From Limnovirga soli (GTDB lineage: Bacteria > Bacteroidota > Bacteroidia > Chitinophagales > Chitinophagaceae), in the NCBI RefSeq assembly GCF_013106755.1, contig NZ_WHPF01000013.1, positions 62,001-126,000 of the forward strand: a stretch of 64,000 nt of DNA, in the 5' to 3' direction. The position numbers and the translations under genes were made by a program. The notes under the pieces are model-generated. The model ran no database searches and was not told the DNA's origin. It worked only from the letters and a program-made list of their open reading frames with translations. Positions 1 through 8,364 of the stretch are shown here, in pieces. The number at the start of each line of letters is the position of its first letter. Within the stretch, counting starts at the first letter, position 1.

Positions 1-56
1 TATTACACGGCTTTTATTACAGGTGGCTGTTATAAGCTGCATTTACTTGCTACCGT

Positions 57-74
57 ACAAGTGTGCGACGCAAG
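57..74 (+). repeat. Dispersed intergenic repeat, copy A (gtgt subtype)
   Basis: Exact copy of ACAAGTGTGCGACGCAAG followed by TAAAGC, with TAGCCCGGCTA about 30 bp further on. It lies just past the stop of the minus-strand TPR gene. The inner TGCGACGCA is an odd palindrome. Confidence 0.9.
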
Positions 75-111
75 TAAAGCACAATAGCTGTTTATAGCCC
101 GGCTAACAGGC

Positions 112-1554
112 TTACTGTAATTGCTCAATTTTTTTTAGTTCAATAGTCCAGCCCAAATCCATTTTTACAATCAGGGGGTTGGCGCTGTTTTTTAATATCC
201 ATAACTGGCGGCTGCCTTCTTCGTTTGTAATATGTATACATTCCAGCAGCTTATCGTTATTATCTCCCAAATTTACCCTTTGTTCAAAACGGGCGTCATC
301 CTCTTCAAACTCATCATCCGCTACCACGGTAAAATTTTCCATGCCTTCGCCCACATCCAAACCGGTTTCGTTATTATCTATTAATGACTGGTAGCTGGCT
401 TTACTTATCCAAACAGTGCTGGTGGCATCGTTCATTACCTGCAGGCCCATGCCACCCTTAAAATAATTGTTTAAAATAGTGGCATTGGCCAGGGCTTCTT
501 TACCAATGCTAACTTCGCCCGTCATATCTGTCGAGTTGGTCATTTCCCAGTTAAAATGCAGTTCTTTTTGTATATCGGCATTAGAAAGGGTAACAGAAAA
601 ATTATACTCACTACCATTATTTTCTACGGCCCAGGTATATTTTGTACCGCTGGCAAGAATAGGCTTTGCAAACTCTGAAGGACATTTTAGCTGGTAATAT
701 AAAAAGTCGTAACCTTCAAATTTGGTATTGATGTTATTGGCATCTTCGCAGGCTTTTTCGGGGTTGCCCATTTCTTTATACACATACATACGCCGCAAGG
801 CAATGCTGGCATTTTCCGGGTCTATTATAACCAGGCGGTTTAATAAGGAAATGGCTTCGGTATACTTTCTGTCTGACCGGTACATTTTTGCCAGTTCTTC
901 CATAATGGCAGGTGTTTCGGGGTAGGTTTTGTTTAAGTCCAGCGCAATATTATAAGCTTTCTCCGATTCACCTGCCGCAAATAAAACGGTGGCATATACA
1001 ATGCCCATATCCCTTTTTTCGTCATTGGTTTTAAGCAGGCCAAAAAAATGTTCACCGGCTGCAAGGGCATCGGGGTAGTGGCCCAAATCGGTTAGTATGG
1101 CTGCTTTTGTAAAATAGCCATAGGGGTTATTGGGTGCAATACGAATGGCTTCGGTGCAAACGGGAATGGCTATGGCGCTATCCGTTGCTTTTTCTATAAC
1201 CAAAGGAATAATGGCCATCATTTTAGCAGCTGAATCGGGATTTTTATATAAGGTTGTCATTACATCAAAACCCTGCTTAAACTGTTTATTTATAAAGTAA
1301 CTGGTAGTAAGTTGAAATACCACTACCGTATCGTTTGTTCTTTTTTGCAGGTAAGTATTGGCTTTTGGGATGAGTTTATCGTAGGCTTCTGTGTCGAACA
1401 GGTCGGCAATTTCTGTTTTTAGCTCATCATAATTAATCACTTTTGGGGTGGGTGGTTTTGGGTTTTTATTGGTATTTTGAGCCATAGCATTGGCAGTAAT
1501 ACACAGCATTATCACTACAGTAAAAAAGGGCTTAAGCATAGCTTGCATGTTCAT
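112..1554 (-). CDS. Secreted tetratricopeptide-repeat protein
   Basis: A 480-residue protein with an N-terminal signal peptide (hydrophobic run ending ANAMAQ near residue 26). Residues about 40-280 are helical repeats of TPR type, for example the stretches around PNNPYGYFTKAAILTDLGHY and PENASIALRRMYVYKEMGNP. The C-terminal 190 residues are predicted beta-rich and contain no motif I recognise. TPR arrays bind partner proteins; export and the lack of enzymatic motifs suggest a periplasmic or surface scaffold. The start could be Met1 or Met3 (MQAML); both give the same signal peptide. It is transcribed alone toward the window edge. The TPR call is firm, the role unknown. Confidence 0.75.
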   Translation of the reverse strand: MNMQAMLKPFFTVVIMLCITANAMAQNTNKNPKPPTPKVINYDELKTEIADLFDTEAYDKLIPKANTYLQKRTNDTVVVFQLTTSYFINKQFKQGFDVMTTLYKNPDSAAKMMAIIPLVIEKATDSAIAIPVCTEAIRIAPNNPYGYFTKAAILTDLGHYPDALAAGEHFFGLLKTNDEKRDMGIVYATVLFAAGESEKAYNIALDLNKTYPETPAIMEELAKMYRSDRKYTEAISLLNRLVIIDPENASIALRRMYVYKEMGNPEKACEDANNINTKFEGYDFLYYQLKCPSEFAKPILASGTKYTWAVENNGSEYNFSVTLSNADIQKELHFNWEMTNSTDMTGEVSIGKEALANATILNNYFKGGMGLQVMNDATSTVWISKASYQSLIDNNETGLDVGEGMENFTVVADDEFEEDDARFEQRVNLGDNNDKLLECIHITNEEGSRQLWILKNSANPLIVKMDLGWTIELKKIEQLQ

Positions 1555-1800
1555 ATGATAGATTTATTTTTTAAAATTACTATTAAATGCGGTTGCAATT
1601 TGTACCCGCCAAAAGGTATATATGGTTACCGGCAAAATAAGTAGCGCCTTGGGGTCAAATAATGCCAGGGTTCATCAATCATTATTTAACTTTAAAACAA
1701 ATCTAATTGGTGGCTACAGCAAATTACCAGGTATAACTATAAAGGCTACATGTTATTAATTACCCTAGGTTGCTGTAGGTGATAGTAAAAATTTAAAATA

Positions 1801-1995
1801 ATGGAAATACCGATACCTGGAATTATGTTCGCTGCAATTGTTTCTTTAGGGATATTTTATTACTATAATAGAAAAGTAACATTGAGAAGGGAGGAAAAGC
1901 GTGAAAGACTTAAAAGCAGGCAGGAAGGCTATATGAATGTTATGCCTGGCAACCCAAATAAAAATACGGGTAAACCAAATGACACATTTATTTAG
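1801..1995 (+). CDS. Small single-pass membrane protein
   Basis: 64 residues. Residues 6-22 form one transmembrane segment (IPGIMFAAIVSLGIFYYY), followed by a strongly basic segment (RREEKRERLKSR), so the C-terminus should lie in the cytoplasm. The stop overlaps the start of the next gene by 17 bp, which suggests co-translation. No family recognised. Confidence 0.5.
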   Translation: MEIPIPGIMFAAIVSLGIFYYYNRKVTLRREEKRERLKSRQEGYMNVMPGNPNKNTGKPNDTFI

Positions 1996-2380
1996 CAGAC
2001 TAATGCAACAAATAAGCAGTATGAATATCTTTCTTACTATAATTACAGAAAATCAAACACAAAAAATGCAGGCTGTGCAGTTGGCTGCATTTGTACAAAC
2101 CGCATTGGGTGCAGATTGGGGTATTGAAAATATTGACAGTTATTATAAGTTTGATCACTCTTACAAAATAGCCTTAAAGATCGTAGTAAATGGAATGACC
2201 CGAAGCGAAATATTCCAATTGGCTATAACCCAAACTGATCACCTGGTATCGCCCTGGCTGCTATATTTTGATCAGTTTGAAAACACTATAGAACTTATTT
2301 TCAACAAGAATGAAAATACAAAATCCGTCCATCCGGCATTTGATGCTATACATTGGGCGCATTTACAAATGGCTGAATAA
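1979..2380 (+). CDS. Hypothetical protein overlapping the small membrane protein
   Basis: Soluble acidic protein of about 133 residues. The open frame extends to 1937, but the ATG at 1979 (MTHLFSRLMQQ) overlaps the upstream gene least; a further ATG at 2003 is possible. It has no signal peptide and no motif I recognise. It probably forms a two-gene unit with the membrane protein before it. Function unknown. Confidence 0.5.
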   Translation: MTHLFSRLMQQISSMNIFLTIITENQTQKMQAVQLAAFVQTALGADWGIENIDSYYKFDHSYKIALKIVVNGMTRSEIFQLAITQTDHLVSPWLLYFDQFENTIELIFNKNENTKSVHPAFDAIHWAHLQMAE

Positions 2381-2417
2381 AAGCAAGCTATAGCCAGCGC
2401 GTAAAATCCAACACTAA

Positions 2418-2633
2418 TTATGGGCCGTAAAAGCAATAGATGAAAGCATAGAGCCAGTGCACAGTGAAGGAGCCAGGTAATATGAGTATTATTTTTTTGT
2501 GCATATTGATAAAGAAGAAGAAAAACTAACCGTGTATAAAGATTTTTGGAACACGCTTGCCGAAGAACAATACATTGAATTGTGTTTGCAAAAAGGCGTT
2601 CTGGGGTTTGACTATATTTCCATACAACAGTAA
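2418..2633 (+). pseudogene. Possible broken hypothetical gene with in-frame stop
   Basis: One frame reads as plausible protein on both sides of a single TAA at 2478-2480: AIDESIEPVHSEGAR before it, and YEYYFFVHIDKEEEKLTVYK through to GFDYISIQQ after it. No start codon is visible upstream. It follows the previous gene by about 40 bp and may be a decayed third member of that unit. The call rests on amino-acid texture only. Confidence 0.3.
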
Positions 2634-2653
2634 GCTGCGCCAGGTTATACAGT

Positions 2654-2671
2654 ACAAGAGTGCGACGCAAG
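2654..2671 (+). repeat. Dispersed intergenic repeat, copy B (gagt subtype)
   Basis: Exact ACAAGAGTGCGACGCAAG followed by CGG. It lies between the convergent ends of the 1979-2380 region and the response regulator gene. Confidence 0.9.
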
Positions 2672-2714
2672 CGGTGCTGCTATTGGTTCCCTGCAGCCGG
2701 GAACAAAATAGCTG

Positions 2715-3356
2715 TTATACAATTCGCTGGCCAAGGGCTTTGGCTACCGCCTCGGCGGCATTGCTAACGTGCAGCTTTTCGTAAATATGCGATATATGGC
2801 TATTTACCGTGGCATAGCTAATATTGCACTCGGCTGCAATCATTTTATAGCTGAGGCCCTTTACGAGCAGCTTAAGAATTTCATGTTCTCTTTCGGTAAG
2901 GTCAAAATTATCAGGCGTATTTTTATAGTGTTTGTTATTAAACAGGTGCAATACCTGTCGGGCTACGGTGGGTGTCATAGGGGCGCCACCATCCAACACT
3001 TCACGCATGGCATCCAGTAATTTTAAAGGCGGCGTTTTTTTAAGAATATATCCATCTGCGCCGGCCAGTATGGCTTCAAATATTTTTTCTTCTTCTTCAA
3101 AAATAGTTTGCATTAGCACTTTTACTTGCGGAAACTGGGTATGAACAATTTTAAGTCCTTCAATACCATTAACACCCGGCATATCAATATCCATTAAAAT
3201 TACATCGGGCAGGCAGCCAACAATGTTTTTAATAATGTGCTGGCAATTTTCAAAAGCGCCGGTACATACAAAACCTTCCGAGGTTTCCAGCAGCATTTTC
3301 AGCAATTCCCTGCGGGCTTTGTTATCTTCAAATACAGCTACTTTTATTTCCTGCAT
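2715..3356 (-). CDS. NarL/FixJ-family response regulator (receiver + LuxR-type HTH)
   Basis: 213 residues. The receiver domain spans 1-125 with acidic pocket E10-D11, phospho-acceptor D56 (VILMDIDMPG) and conserved Lys in ILKKTPP. The C-terminal domain (about 148-213) is a LuxR-type helix-turn-helix (LTEREHEILKLLVKGLSYKMIA). It should bind DNA as a dimer once phosphorylated. The histidine kinase encoded just upstream on the same strand is the likely partner, although 188 bp and a dispersed repeat separate them. Its own promoter carries the same palindrome found twice before the 6901 gene, so autoregulation and control of that gene are inferred. The -7 element ends five bases before the ATG, so the mRNA may be leaderless. 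Confidence 0.9.
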   Translation of the reverse strand: MQEIKVAVFEDNKARRELLKMLLETSEGFVCTGAFENCQHIIKNIVGCLPDVILMDIDMPGVNGIEGLKIVHTQFPQVKVLMQTIFEEEEKIFEAILAGADGYILKKTPPLKLLDAMREVLDGGAPMTPTVARQVLHLFNNKHYKNTPDNFDLTEREHEILKLLVKGLSYKMIAAECNISYATVNSHISHIYEKLHVSNAAEAVAKALGQRIV

Positions 3357-3360
3357 GTTG

Positions 3361-3390
3361 CAAAGTTCTCTATAATAATTTAGCTGCCAA
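3361..3390 (-). promoter_or_regulatory. Predicted Bacteroidota promoter of the response regulator
   Basis: Read on the minus strand, TTG (3388-3390) is separated by 19 bp from GAACTTTG (3361-3368), which matches TAnnTTTG at all but one defined position. The last G is only four bases before the ATG at 3356, so transcription should start at or next to the start codon. Confidence 0.55.
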
Positions 3391-3407
3391 TCATTGAATC
3401 CAATGAT
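3390..3407. promoter_or_regulatory. Palindromic operator candidate at the regulator's own promoter
   Basis: Minus-strand reading ATCATTGGATTCAATGAT, an inverted repeat of ATCATTG around GGAT. It is identical over 18 bases to the site at 6775-6792. Its last base is the first T of the -33 TTG, the position expected for an activator touching RNA polymerase. Binding by the regulator is inferred. Confidence 0.65.
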
Positions 3408-3471
3408 TTTTTATATCACAATTAGAGCATAGATTTTTGTGGCCCGGCTTTCCAATAGTTATTGGGCTTTA

Positions 3472-3489
3472 CTTGCGTCGCACACTTGT
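3472..3489 (-). repeat. Dispersed intergenic repeat, copy C (gtgt subtype)
   Basis: Reverse-complement copy of ACAAGTGTGCGACGCAAG followed by TAAAGC. An AGCCGGGCC-type block lies about 25 bp away. It sits between the kinase and regulator genes. Confidence 0.9.
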
Positions 3490-3544
3490 TCTACAGTAAT
3501 TATAGGCAGCACTAAACAGCCAAAACAATCATCCAGCCATCAGT

Positions 3545-6500
3545 TTATACAGGAAAGGTTAAAGAAATGGTTGTCCCCATGTCGTGTGCAGCGTTAATTG
3601 TTAGCGTGCCATTTAGTTCCAGTGCCCTTTTATACATACCGGGCAAACCATTACCTCCAAAACTATTATTAGGTGTTGTGTTAGCACCCGCAGCAGTAAA
3701 AGCAAAGCCCTTACCATCATCTTTAATGTGCATGGTTATTTTTTTACCATGTAATTCAATGGTAACCCAAACATTTTTACAGGCAGCATATTTAGCGGTA
3801 TTATTAATAGCTTCCTTAAACAGCAGGTAAGTGTTTTTGCGTTGCACCATATCCAGGTTTTGACGCAACACGCCATCGCTAATTGAAAAGTGAATAGTAA
3901 TGCCAATGGGTTCCAGAATTTCTATGGCAAAAGCCCGCATTCGGTTTATAACACTTTCAAAATTATCGTTACGGGTATTAATGGCCCAAACAATATCGCT
4001 CATGGCTTCCATCATATTATCTGTATGCTTGCTTATCTGGTGTAACAGGTTTTGTACGTCTTTGCTTTCACCGGTTAGCTTTTGTTGTATAATGGTGCTG
4101 GATAAGGAAATACTGCTTAATGTACTGCCAATTTCATCGTGCAGGTCTCCCGCAATACGGTTGCGAATAGTTAGCAGTTTAAGTTGTTGCTGTAAACGGT
4201 AACGATACAAGGCATACAGGCTGCTGGATAATAACAGTCCCATTAAAATTTTAAACCAGCTGGTTTGATACCAATAAGGCAATACTTCAATGATAATACT
4301 TATGTTCTTACTGTTCCACACGCCATCAGTATTAGTGCCGGTAACAAAAAATGTATATTGTCCGGGACTTAAATTAGTATAGGTAGCTTCGTTTTTATTG
4401 GTGGGGTTGGTCCATTGGTCATCAAAACCTTCCAGCCTGTAAGTGTAGAATTTTTTCTCATTGCTTCTAAAATCCAGCGAGGCAAAACTGATGGTAAACA
4501 TGTTTTGTCCTGGCTGTAGTATTATTTTTTTTGCATAACCAATAGGCGTATTTAATACAGTACTATCTTTTTTCCAGTCAACCCATTTATTCGAAATAGA
4601 AAGCCCAGTAAAAACAATAGGCACCGGTGGTTTGGTTTTTAAAACCTCGGCCGGATTAAAAACAGTATAGCCATCAACCCCGCCAAAAAATAGTTGGCCA
4701 TTGGGCAGGGTGGCGTACTGGTTACGGTTAAATTCTTCACCTGGTAGGTTATCTTCTTTGGTAAAATTTCTAAACATTTTATTGGCTGTATTAAAACAGC
4801 TAAGTCCCTTATTGGTACTCATCCATAAATTGCCGGCACTATCGCTAACAATGGCATACACTACATTATTGGGCAGGCCATCTTTATCTGTAAAGCGCAA
4901 ACAGGTACCTGTTACCATATCAAACCTGCAAAAACCTGCGCCATTGGTGCCTACCCATAAATATTGTAATGGTTGCTTTGCATCAGGGCAAATAGTAAAT
5001 AACATATCTGAGGGTAAAGAGCTGGTATTGCCAGGAATATTTCTCCATTGTTTCCATTGGTTATTGGCAGCAGTATACCTGAATAAACCCTGTACTGTGG
5101 CAAACCAGTAATTCTTCAGCGCATCCTGCCACCAACCAGCAATAAATGGGTATTGATTATTGTTTGCTGGCTGTACAGGAAATTGGGCTGTAAAATCAGC
5201 AAGTCCGGTTTCTTTATTAAACCGGTATAACATTTTTTTATTCAACCCTTCATCTAAAAAAATCCATAAACTATCCTTGATGTCCTCAAAAAAATTAATA
5301 CTGCTATAAAAATTTTTCTTAAAAAAATCATAGTGGGTAAAGCTTCTGGTGCCCGGGTTAAACCTGTTTAGTTGTACTTCCATGCCTTTTTCGGTAAGAA
5401 AATTAGAAAACCAGAAACTACCTTGCTTATCGCGTAAAAAATTATTAAAGTCAACAGCCACCATTCGCCTGATTAACTGCTCATTATCAACCCAGTTTTG
5501 CCCATAAAAAAGCCTGAATGCATCAGCATTATCACCGCTTTTATACAACCTGAAGGCGGGTTTAAGCATATCGCTTTTAAAAACGCCAAATCCGGCGGAT
5601 CCATACCATGCCGTACCGGTATTATCCTTGCAGATACTGGTATACATTGCGGTAAAAGGTTCATGGTCCCTTTCTACCATAATTTTTTGTAAACTATTTG
5701 TTTGCGGGTTAAATAAAAACGAATCGCCCATAAAAAAATAAATCAAGCCATCTGGCAAGGTTTCCATTTTTAAACAAACCGGTGTTGGCTTATCCGTTAC
5801 TACCATAACCTGTTTGGTGCTTTTGGTATGCAGGTTAAAAAGGCATAGTTTATTTTTAAAAAGGAAATATAAATTACTGTCCTGCTGTGGGCTTTGGTCA
5901 AATGTAACATACCTGAATGCATCTTTCGACAAACCAAAAACCGATGGCGCATATCCTTTTAACATCCATTTATGTTTATTTGCATCCGGTACCGCATAAA
6001 TTAAGGTATCAGGATATTTTATCCAAACCGTACCGTCGGTCAGCCAGCTTACTGATTTTTGGTTATTCTGGTTAAATTGGTAGGAAAAGCGTTTATCTTT
6101 TTGTAATTGGTTATAGCTAAAAACCAGTTTAATCTTTTCGGCAAACCCTTTTGTATAGTTGCCGGGTCGTACTGCGCCTATATCATAAATCAATAAATCA
6201 TTTGTTTTTTGAATAAGCAATTTGTTATTGCGAATACTTAATGCAGCAATAGCATTGTTTTCCTGTTTGGCAGCAGTAAGGGTAACTGGAAAAAAACGTT
6301 CCGTATTTTTTTCAAAAATATATAATCCCCGAGAAAGCGTATTTACCCAAATATTTTTATTGTTGTCTTCAAAAATAAAATTCACATAATTATCAGGCAG
6401 GGAATAGTTATCGTCGGGATTATGCCGGTATACAGTAATGGTGTATCCATCATATTTATTTAATCCATCCTTGGTGGCAAACCATATATATCCTTCGGCA

Positions 6501-6649
6501 TCCTGAAGAATACTGTTTATCATGCCTTGCGATAGCCCCTCCTTTGAAGTAATCCACTCCCCGGCAAAATAGGTAGCATTAAAGTTATCGCGGGCAGGCA
6601 GGCTTCCCCAGAGAAAAAATAATATGCCTGTTATTATCAATTTTTTCAT
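3545..6649 (-). CDS. Two-component sensor histidine kinase with extracellular beta-propeller
   Basis: 1034 residues. Signal peptide 1-20; two-component-type propeller blades about 25-690 (recurrent motifs such as DAEGYIWFATKDGLNKYDG and DSAGNLWMSTNKGLSCFN); a Y_Y_Y domain about 700-775; one transmembrane segment near 790-812; HisKA_3 dimerisation domain with RIAGDLHDEIGSTLSS, whose His near residue 831 is the phospho-site; and a GHKL ATPase domain with N box (FKEAINNTAKYA), G1 (IKDDGKGF) and G2 (GGNGLPGM). It should sense an extracellular or periplasmic ligand and phosphorylate the NarL-type regulator encoded downstream. There is no fused AraC regulator, unlike the hybrid kinases common in polysaccharide loci. 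Confidence 0.92.
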   Translation of the reverse strand: MKKLIITGILFFLWGSLPARDNFNATYFAGEWITSKEGLSQGMINSILQDAEGYIWFATKDGLNKYDGYTITVYRHNPDDNYSLPDNYVNFIFEDNNKNIWVNTLSRGLYIFEKNTERFFPVTLTAAKQENNAIAALSIRNNKLLIQKTNDLLIYDIGAVRPGNYTKGFAEKIKLVFSYNQLQKDKRFSYQFNQNNQKSVSWLTDGTVWIKYPDTLIYAVPDANKHKWMLKGYAPSVFGLSKDAFRYVTFDQSPQQDSNLYFLFKNKLCLFNLHTKSTKQVMVVTDKPTPVCLKMETLPDGLIYFFMGDSFLFNPQTNSLQKIMVERDHEPFTAMYTSICKDNTGTAWYGSAGFGVFKSDMLKPAFRLYKSGDNADAFRLFYGQNWVDNEQLIRRMVAVDFNNFLRDKQGSFWFSNFLTEKGMEVQLNRFNPGTRSFTHYDFFKKNFYSSINFFEDIKDSLWIFLDEGLNKKMLYRFNKETGLADFTAQFPVQPANNNQYPFIAGWWQDALKNYWFATVQGLFRYTAANNQWKQWRNIPGNTSSLPSDMLFTICPDAKQPLQYLWVGTNGAGFCRFDMVTGTCLRFTDKDGLPNNVVYAIVSDSAGNLWMSTNKGLSCFNTANKMFRNFTKEDNLPGEEFNRNQYATLPNGQLFFGGVDGYTVFNPAEVLKTKPPVPIVFTGLSISNKWVDWKKDSTVLNTPIGYAKKIILQPGQNMFTISFASLDFRSNEKKFYTYRLEGFDDQWTNPTNKNEATYTNLSPGQYTFFVTGTNTDGVWNSKNISIIIEVLPYWYQTSWFKILMGLLLSSSLYALYRYRLQQQLKLLTIRNRIAGDLHDEIGSTLSSISLSSTIIQQKLTGESKDVQNLLHQISKHTDNMMEAMSDIVWAINTRNDNFESVINRMRAFAIEILEPIGITIHFSISDGVLRQNLDMVQRKNTYLLFKEAINNTAKYAACKNVWVTIELHGKKITMHIKDDGKGFAFTAAGANTTPNNSFGGNGLPGMYKRALELNGTLTINAAHDMGTTISLTFPV

Positions 6650-6665
6650 GGATGCATTTCAAGAT

Positions 6666-6673
6666 CAAATATA
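6666..6673 (-). promoter_or_regulatory. -7 element of the kinase promoter
   Basis: Minus-strand TATATTTG is a full match to TAnnTTTG, 16 bp before the ATG at 6649. No TTG lies at the usual spacing and no ATCATTG palindrome adjoins it, so the kinase gene seems outside the predicted regulon. Confidence 0.45.
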
Positions 6674-6774
6674 TTTTATAATACCAACAAAAGGGTAGAA
6701 TTCACATATCTGCATCCTGGAAAATGCCATATACCGTTTGTGCAAGCCATTTATCTTGCCATAATCGTAAAGCT

Positions 6775-6792
6775 ATCATTGGATTCAATGAT
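6775..6792. promoter_or_regulatory. Palindromic operator candidate, distal site
   Basis: ATCATTGGATTCAATGAT, identical to the site at the regulator promoter. It starts 42 bp (about four helical turns) before the proximal site, so dimers at both would face the same side of the DNA. Confidence 0.65.
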
Positions 6793-6816
6793 AAAAGCTT
6801 AAAAACCTCTTTCTAT

Positions 6817-6834
6817 ATCATTGGTTTCAACGAT
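6817..6834. promoter_or_regulatory. Palindromic operator candidate, proximal site
   Basis: ATCATTGGTTTCAACGAT, one mismatch between the half-sites. Its final T is the first base of the -33 TTG of the 6901 gene, the same register as at the regulator's own promoter. Confidence 0.6.
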
Positions 6835-6864
6835 TGCGCACCTGTGATAATACGGCAATCTTTG
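6834..6864 (+). promoter_or_regulatory. Predicted promoter of the secreted fibre-like gene
   Basis: TTG at 6834-6836, a 20-bp gap, then AATCTTTG at 6857-6864 (one mismatch to TAnnTTTG). The leader to the ATG at 6901 is about 30 nt. Confidence 0.55.
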
Positions 6865-6900
6865 TGCAGTAAAAAAATTAAAAAATCAAAACTTACAACC

Positions 6901-8175
6901 ATGAAAAAGATTACATTTTTTTTCTTATTCGCTTTACTTTCAGCAGTATCCATTCACGCACAAAATGTATTTCCTTCATCCGGCAGGGCTGGTATTTATA
7001 GCCTTACTCCGGCTGCATCCCTTCAGGTAATAGGTGGTGCCCGAATAGGCACTGGCACAAGTTATTTGAACATTGATAGTGCTACCGGCAATTTAAGTTT
7101 CGCAGGTACAGCAGGTTACCGTGTAGCTAATAATCAGTTTGCCTTTGTTGCAGCTGCTGCCCCCCTGGCTGGCTTATATTTTAATGCTACCAATACCCGT
7201 TATGAATTTAGAAGCACTTCTGGGGTATCAGCATTAAATATCGGTGCCGATGTTAACGGAAGGGTAGGAATTGGCGCAGCTACACCCACTGAGCGTCTCA
7301 CAATTGTTGATGCACTAAATGATAAGCCCTATAGTGGAATCATGGGTGTATACGCCAATAACCTTACACAGGGTGTGGGTATAGGATACGCAGGCATACG
7401 TGCAATTGGCTCAAACAGCAATCAGGATCTTTCTCTCAATGCAAAAAATACCGGTAATATTACCATGCAGGTAAATGGTACTACGGGCAACGTGGGTATT
7501 GGTACACAATTGCCCACCAATAAATTAAGTGTTAAGGGTGCCGCCGATTTTACCGGTAATGTAGGTATTGGCTTCGGCACACCTAATGCGCCATTACAAT
7601 TTGCCAATAATGTGGCCAACAGAAAAATTGTTATGTATCAGGGCCCTAATAACGATCACCAGTATTATGGTTTTGGTGTAAATAATTTAGCGCTGCGCTA
7701 CCAGGTTGATACCACTACGGCCGATCATGTTTTTTATGCAGCAACTTCTTCATCTACATCTGCCGAGCTAATGCGTATTAAAGGTACTGGAAGTGTAACC
7801 ATCGGTACATCAACACCAGCTACCGGCTATATGTTAACAGTGGGTGGTAAGGTAATATGCACTGAATTAAAAGTACAATTGCAACCTTTTCCCGATTATG
7901 TATTTGAAAAAAACTATGCCTTGCCTACACTTAATCAGGTAGAAAATCATATCAATACCTATCATCGCCTGCCAGGTATGCCCAGCGCTGCAGAAGTAGA
8001 AACCAACGGAATGGAAGTTGGTAAAATGCAAGGTAAAGTGGTAGAAAAAGTAGAAGAAGCCACTTTGTATATCCTGCAGCTTAACAAACAAAACCAGCAA
8101 CTGCAACAACAGGTAGATTTACTTGCAAAAGCACTTCAACACTTGCAGGCGCAGGTAGCCAACTTGCAAAAATAA
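6901..8175 (+). CDS. Secreted tail-fibre-like / coiled-coil repeat protein
   Basis: 425 residues from the ATG at 6901. The frame stays open upstream to 6724, but that stretch contains the promoter and both operators, and the 6901 start gives a clean signal peptide (MKKITFFFLFALLSAVSIHA). The body carries GxVGIGxxxPTxxL motifs (GRVGIGAATPTERL, GNVGIGTQLPTNKL), typical of fibre-like beta-helical proteins common in Bacteroidota. The end (about 355-425) has a YxLPxLxxVExxI segment and a Gln-rich coiled coil (LNKQNQQLQQQVDLL). It probably forms a trimeric surface fibre or adhesin. The predicted operators make it a target of the neighbouring two-component system. Confidence 0.75.
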   Translation: MKKITFFFLFALLSAVSIHAQNVFPSSGRAGIYSLTPAASLQVIGGARIGTGTSYLNIDSATGNLSFAGTAGYRVANNQFAFVAAAAPLAGLYFNATNTRYEFRSTSGVSALNIGADVNGRVGIGAATPTERLTIVDALNDKPYSGIMGVYANNLTQGVGIGYAGIRAIGSNSNQDLSLNAKNTGNITMQVNGTTGNVGIGTQLPTNKLSVKGAADFTGNVGIGFGTPNAPLQFANNVANRKIVMYQGPNNDHQYYGFGVNNLALRYQVDTTTADHVFYAATSSSTSAELMRIKGTGSVTIGTSTPATGYMLTVGGKVICTELKVQLQPFPDYVFEKNYALPTLNQVENHINTYHRLPGMPSAAEVETNGMEVGKMQGKVVEKVEEATLYILQLNKQNQQLQQQVDLLAKALQHLQAQVANLQK

Positions 8176-8364
8176 GTAGAAGCCCGGCTGTACTACTGCT
8201 CTCAACTCTGCTTGTTACGTATTTGCTGCTTCGCCACGCAAAATACCTAACTGGCAAGTTCGGGTCAATATGCGGCAAATTTCAGCCTGTCAGCTGATTA
8301 CGTATTTTTTGCTTCATGCTATCCAAAGTCTTCCTCATCATTTAATATGTATAAACTAATTACA

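Noticed and set aside
2272-2670. 132-residue hydrophobic frame on the minus strand
   Set aside because: It overlaps the end of a plus-strand gene and a likely pseudogene and looks like the complement of coding DNA.
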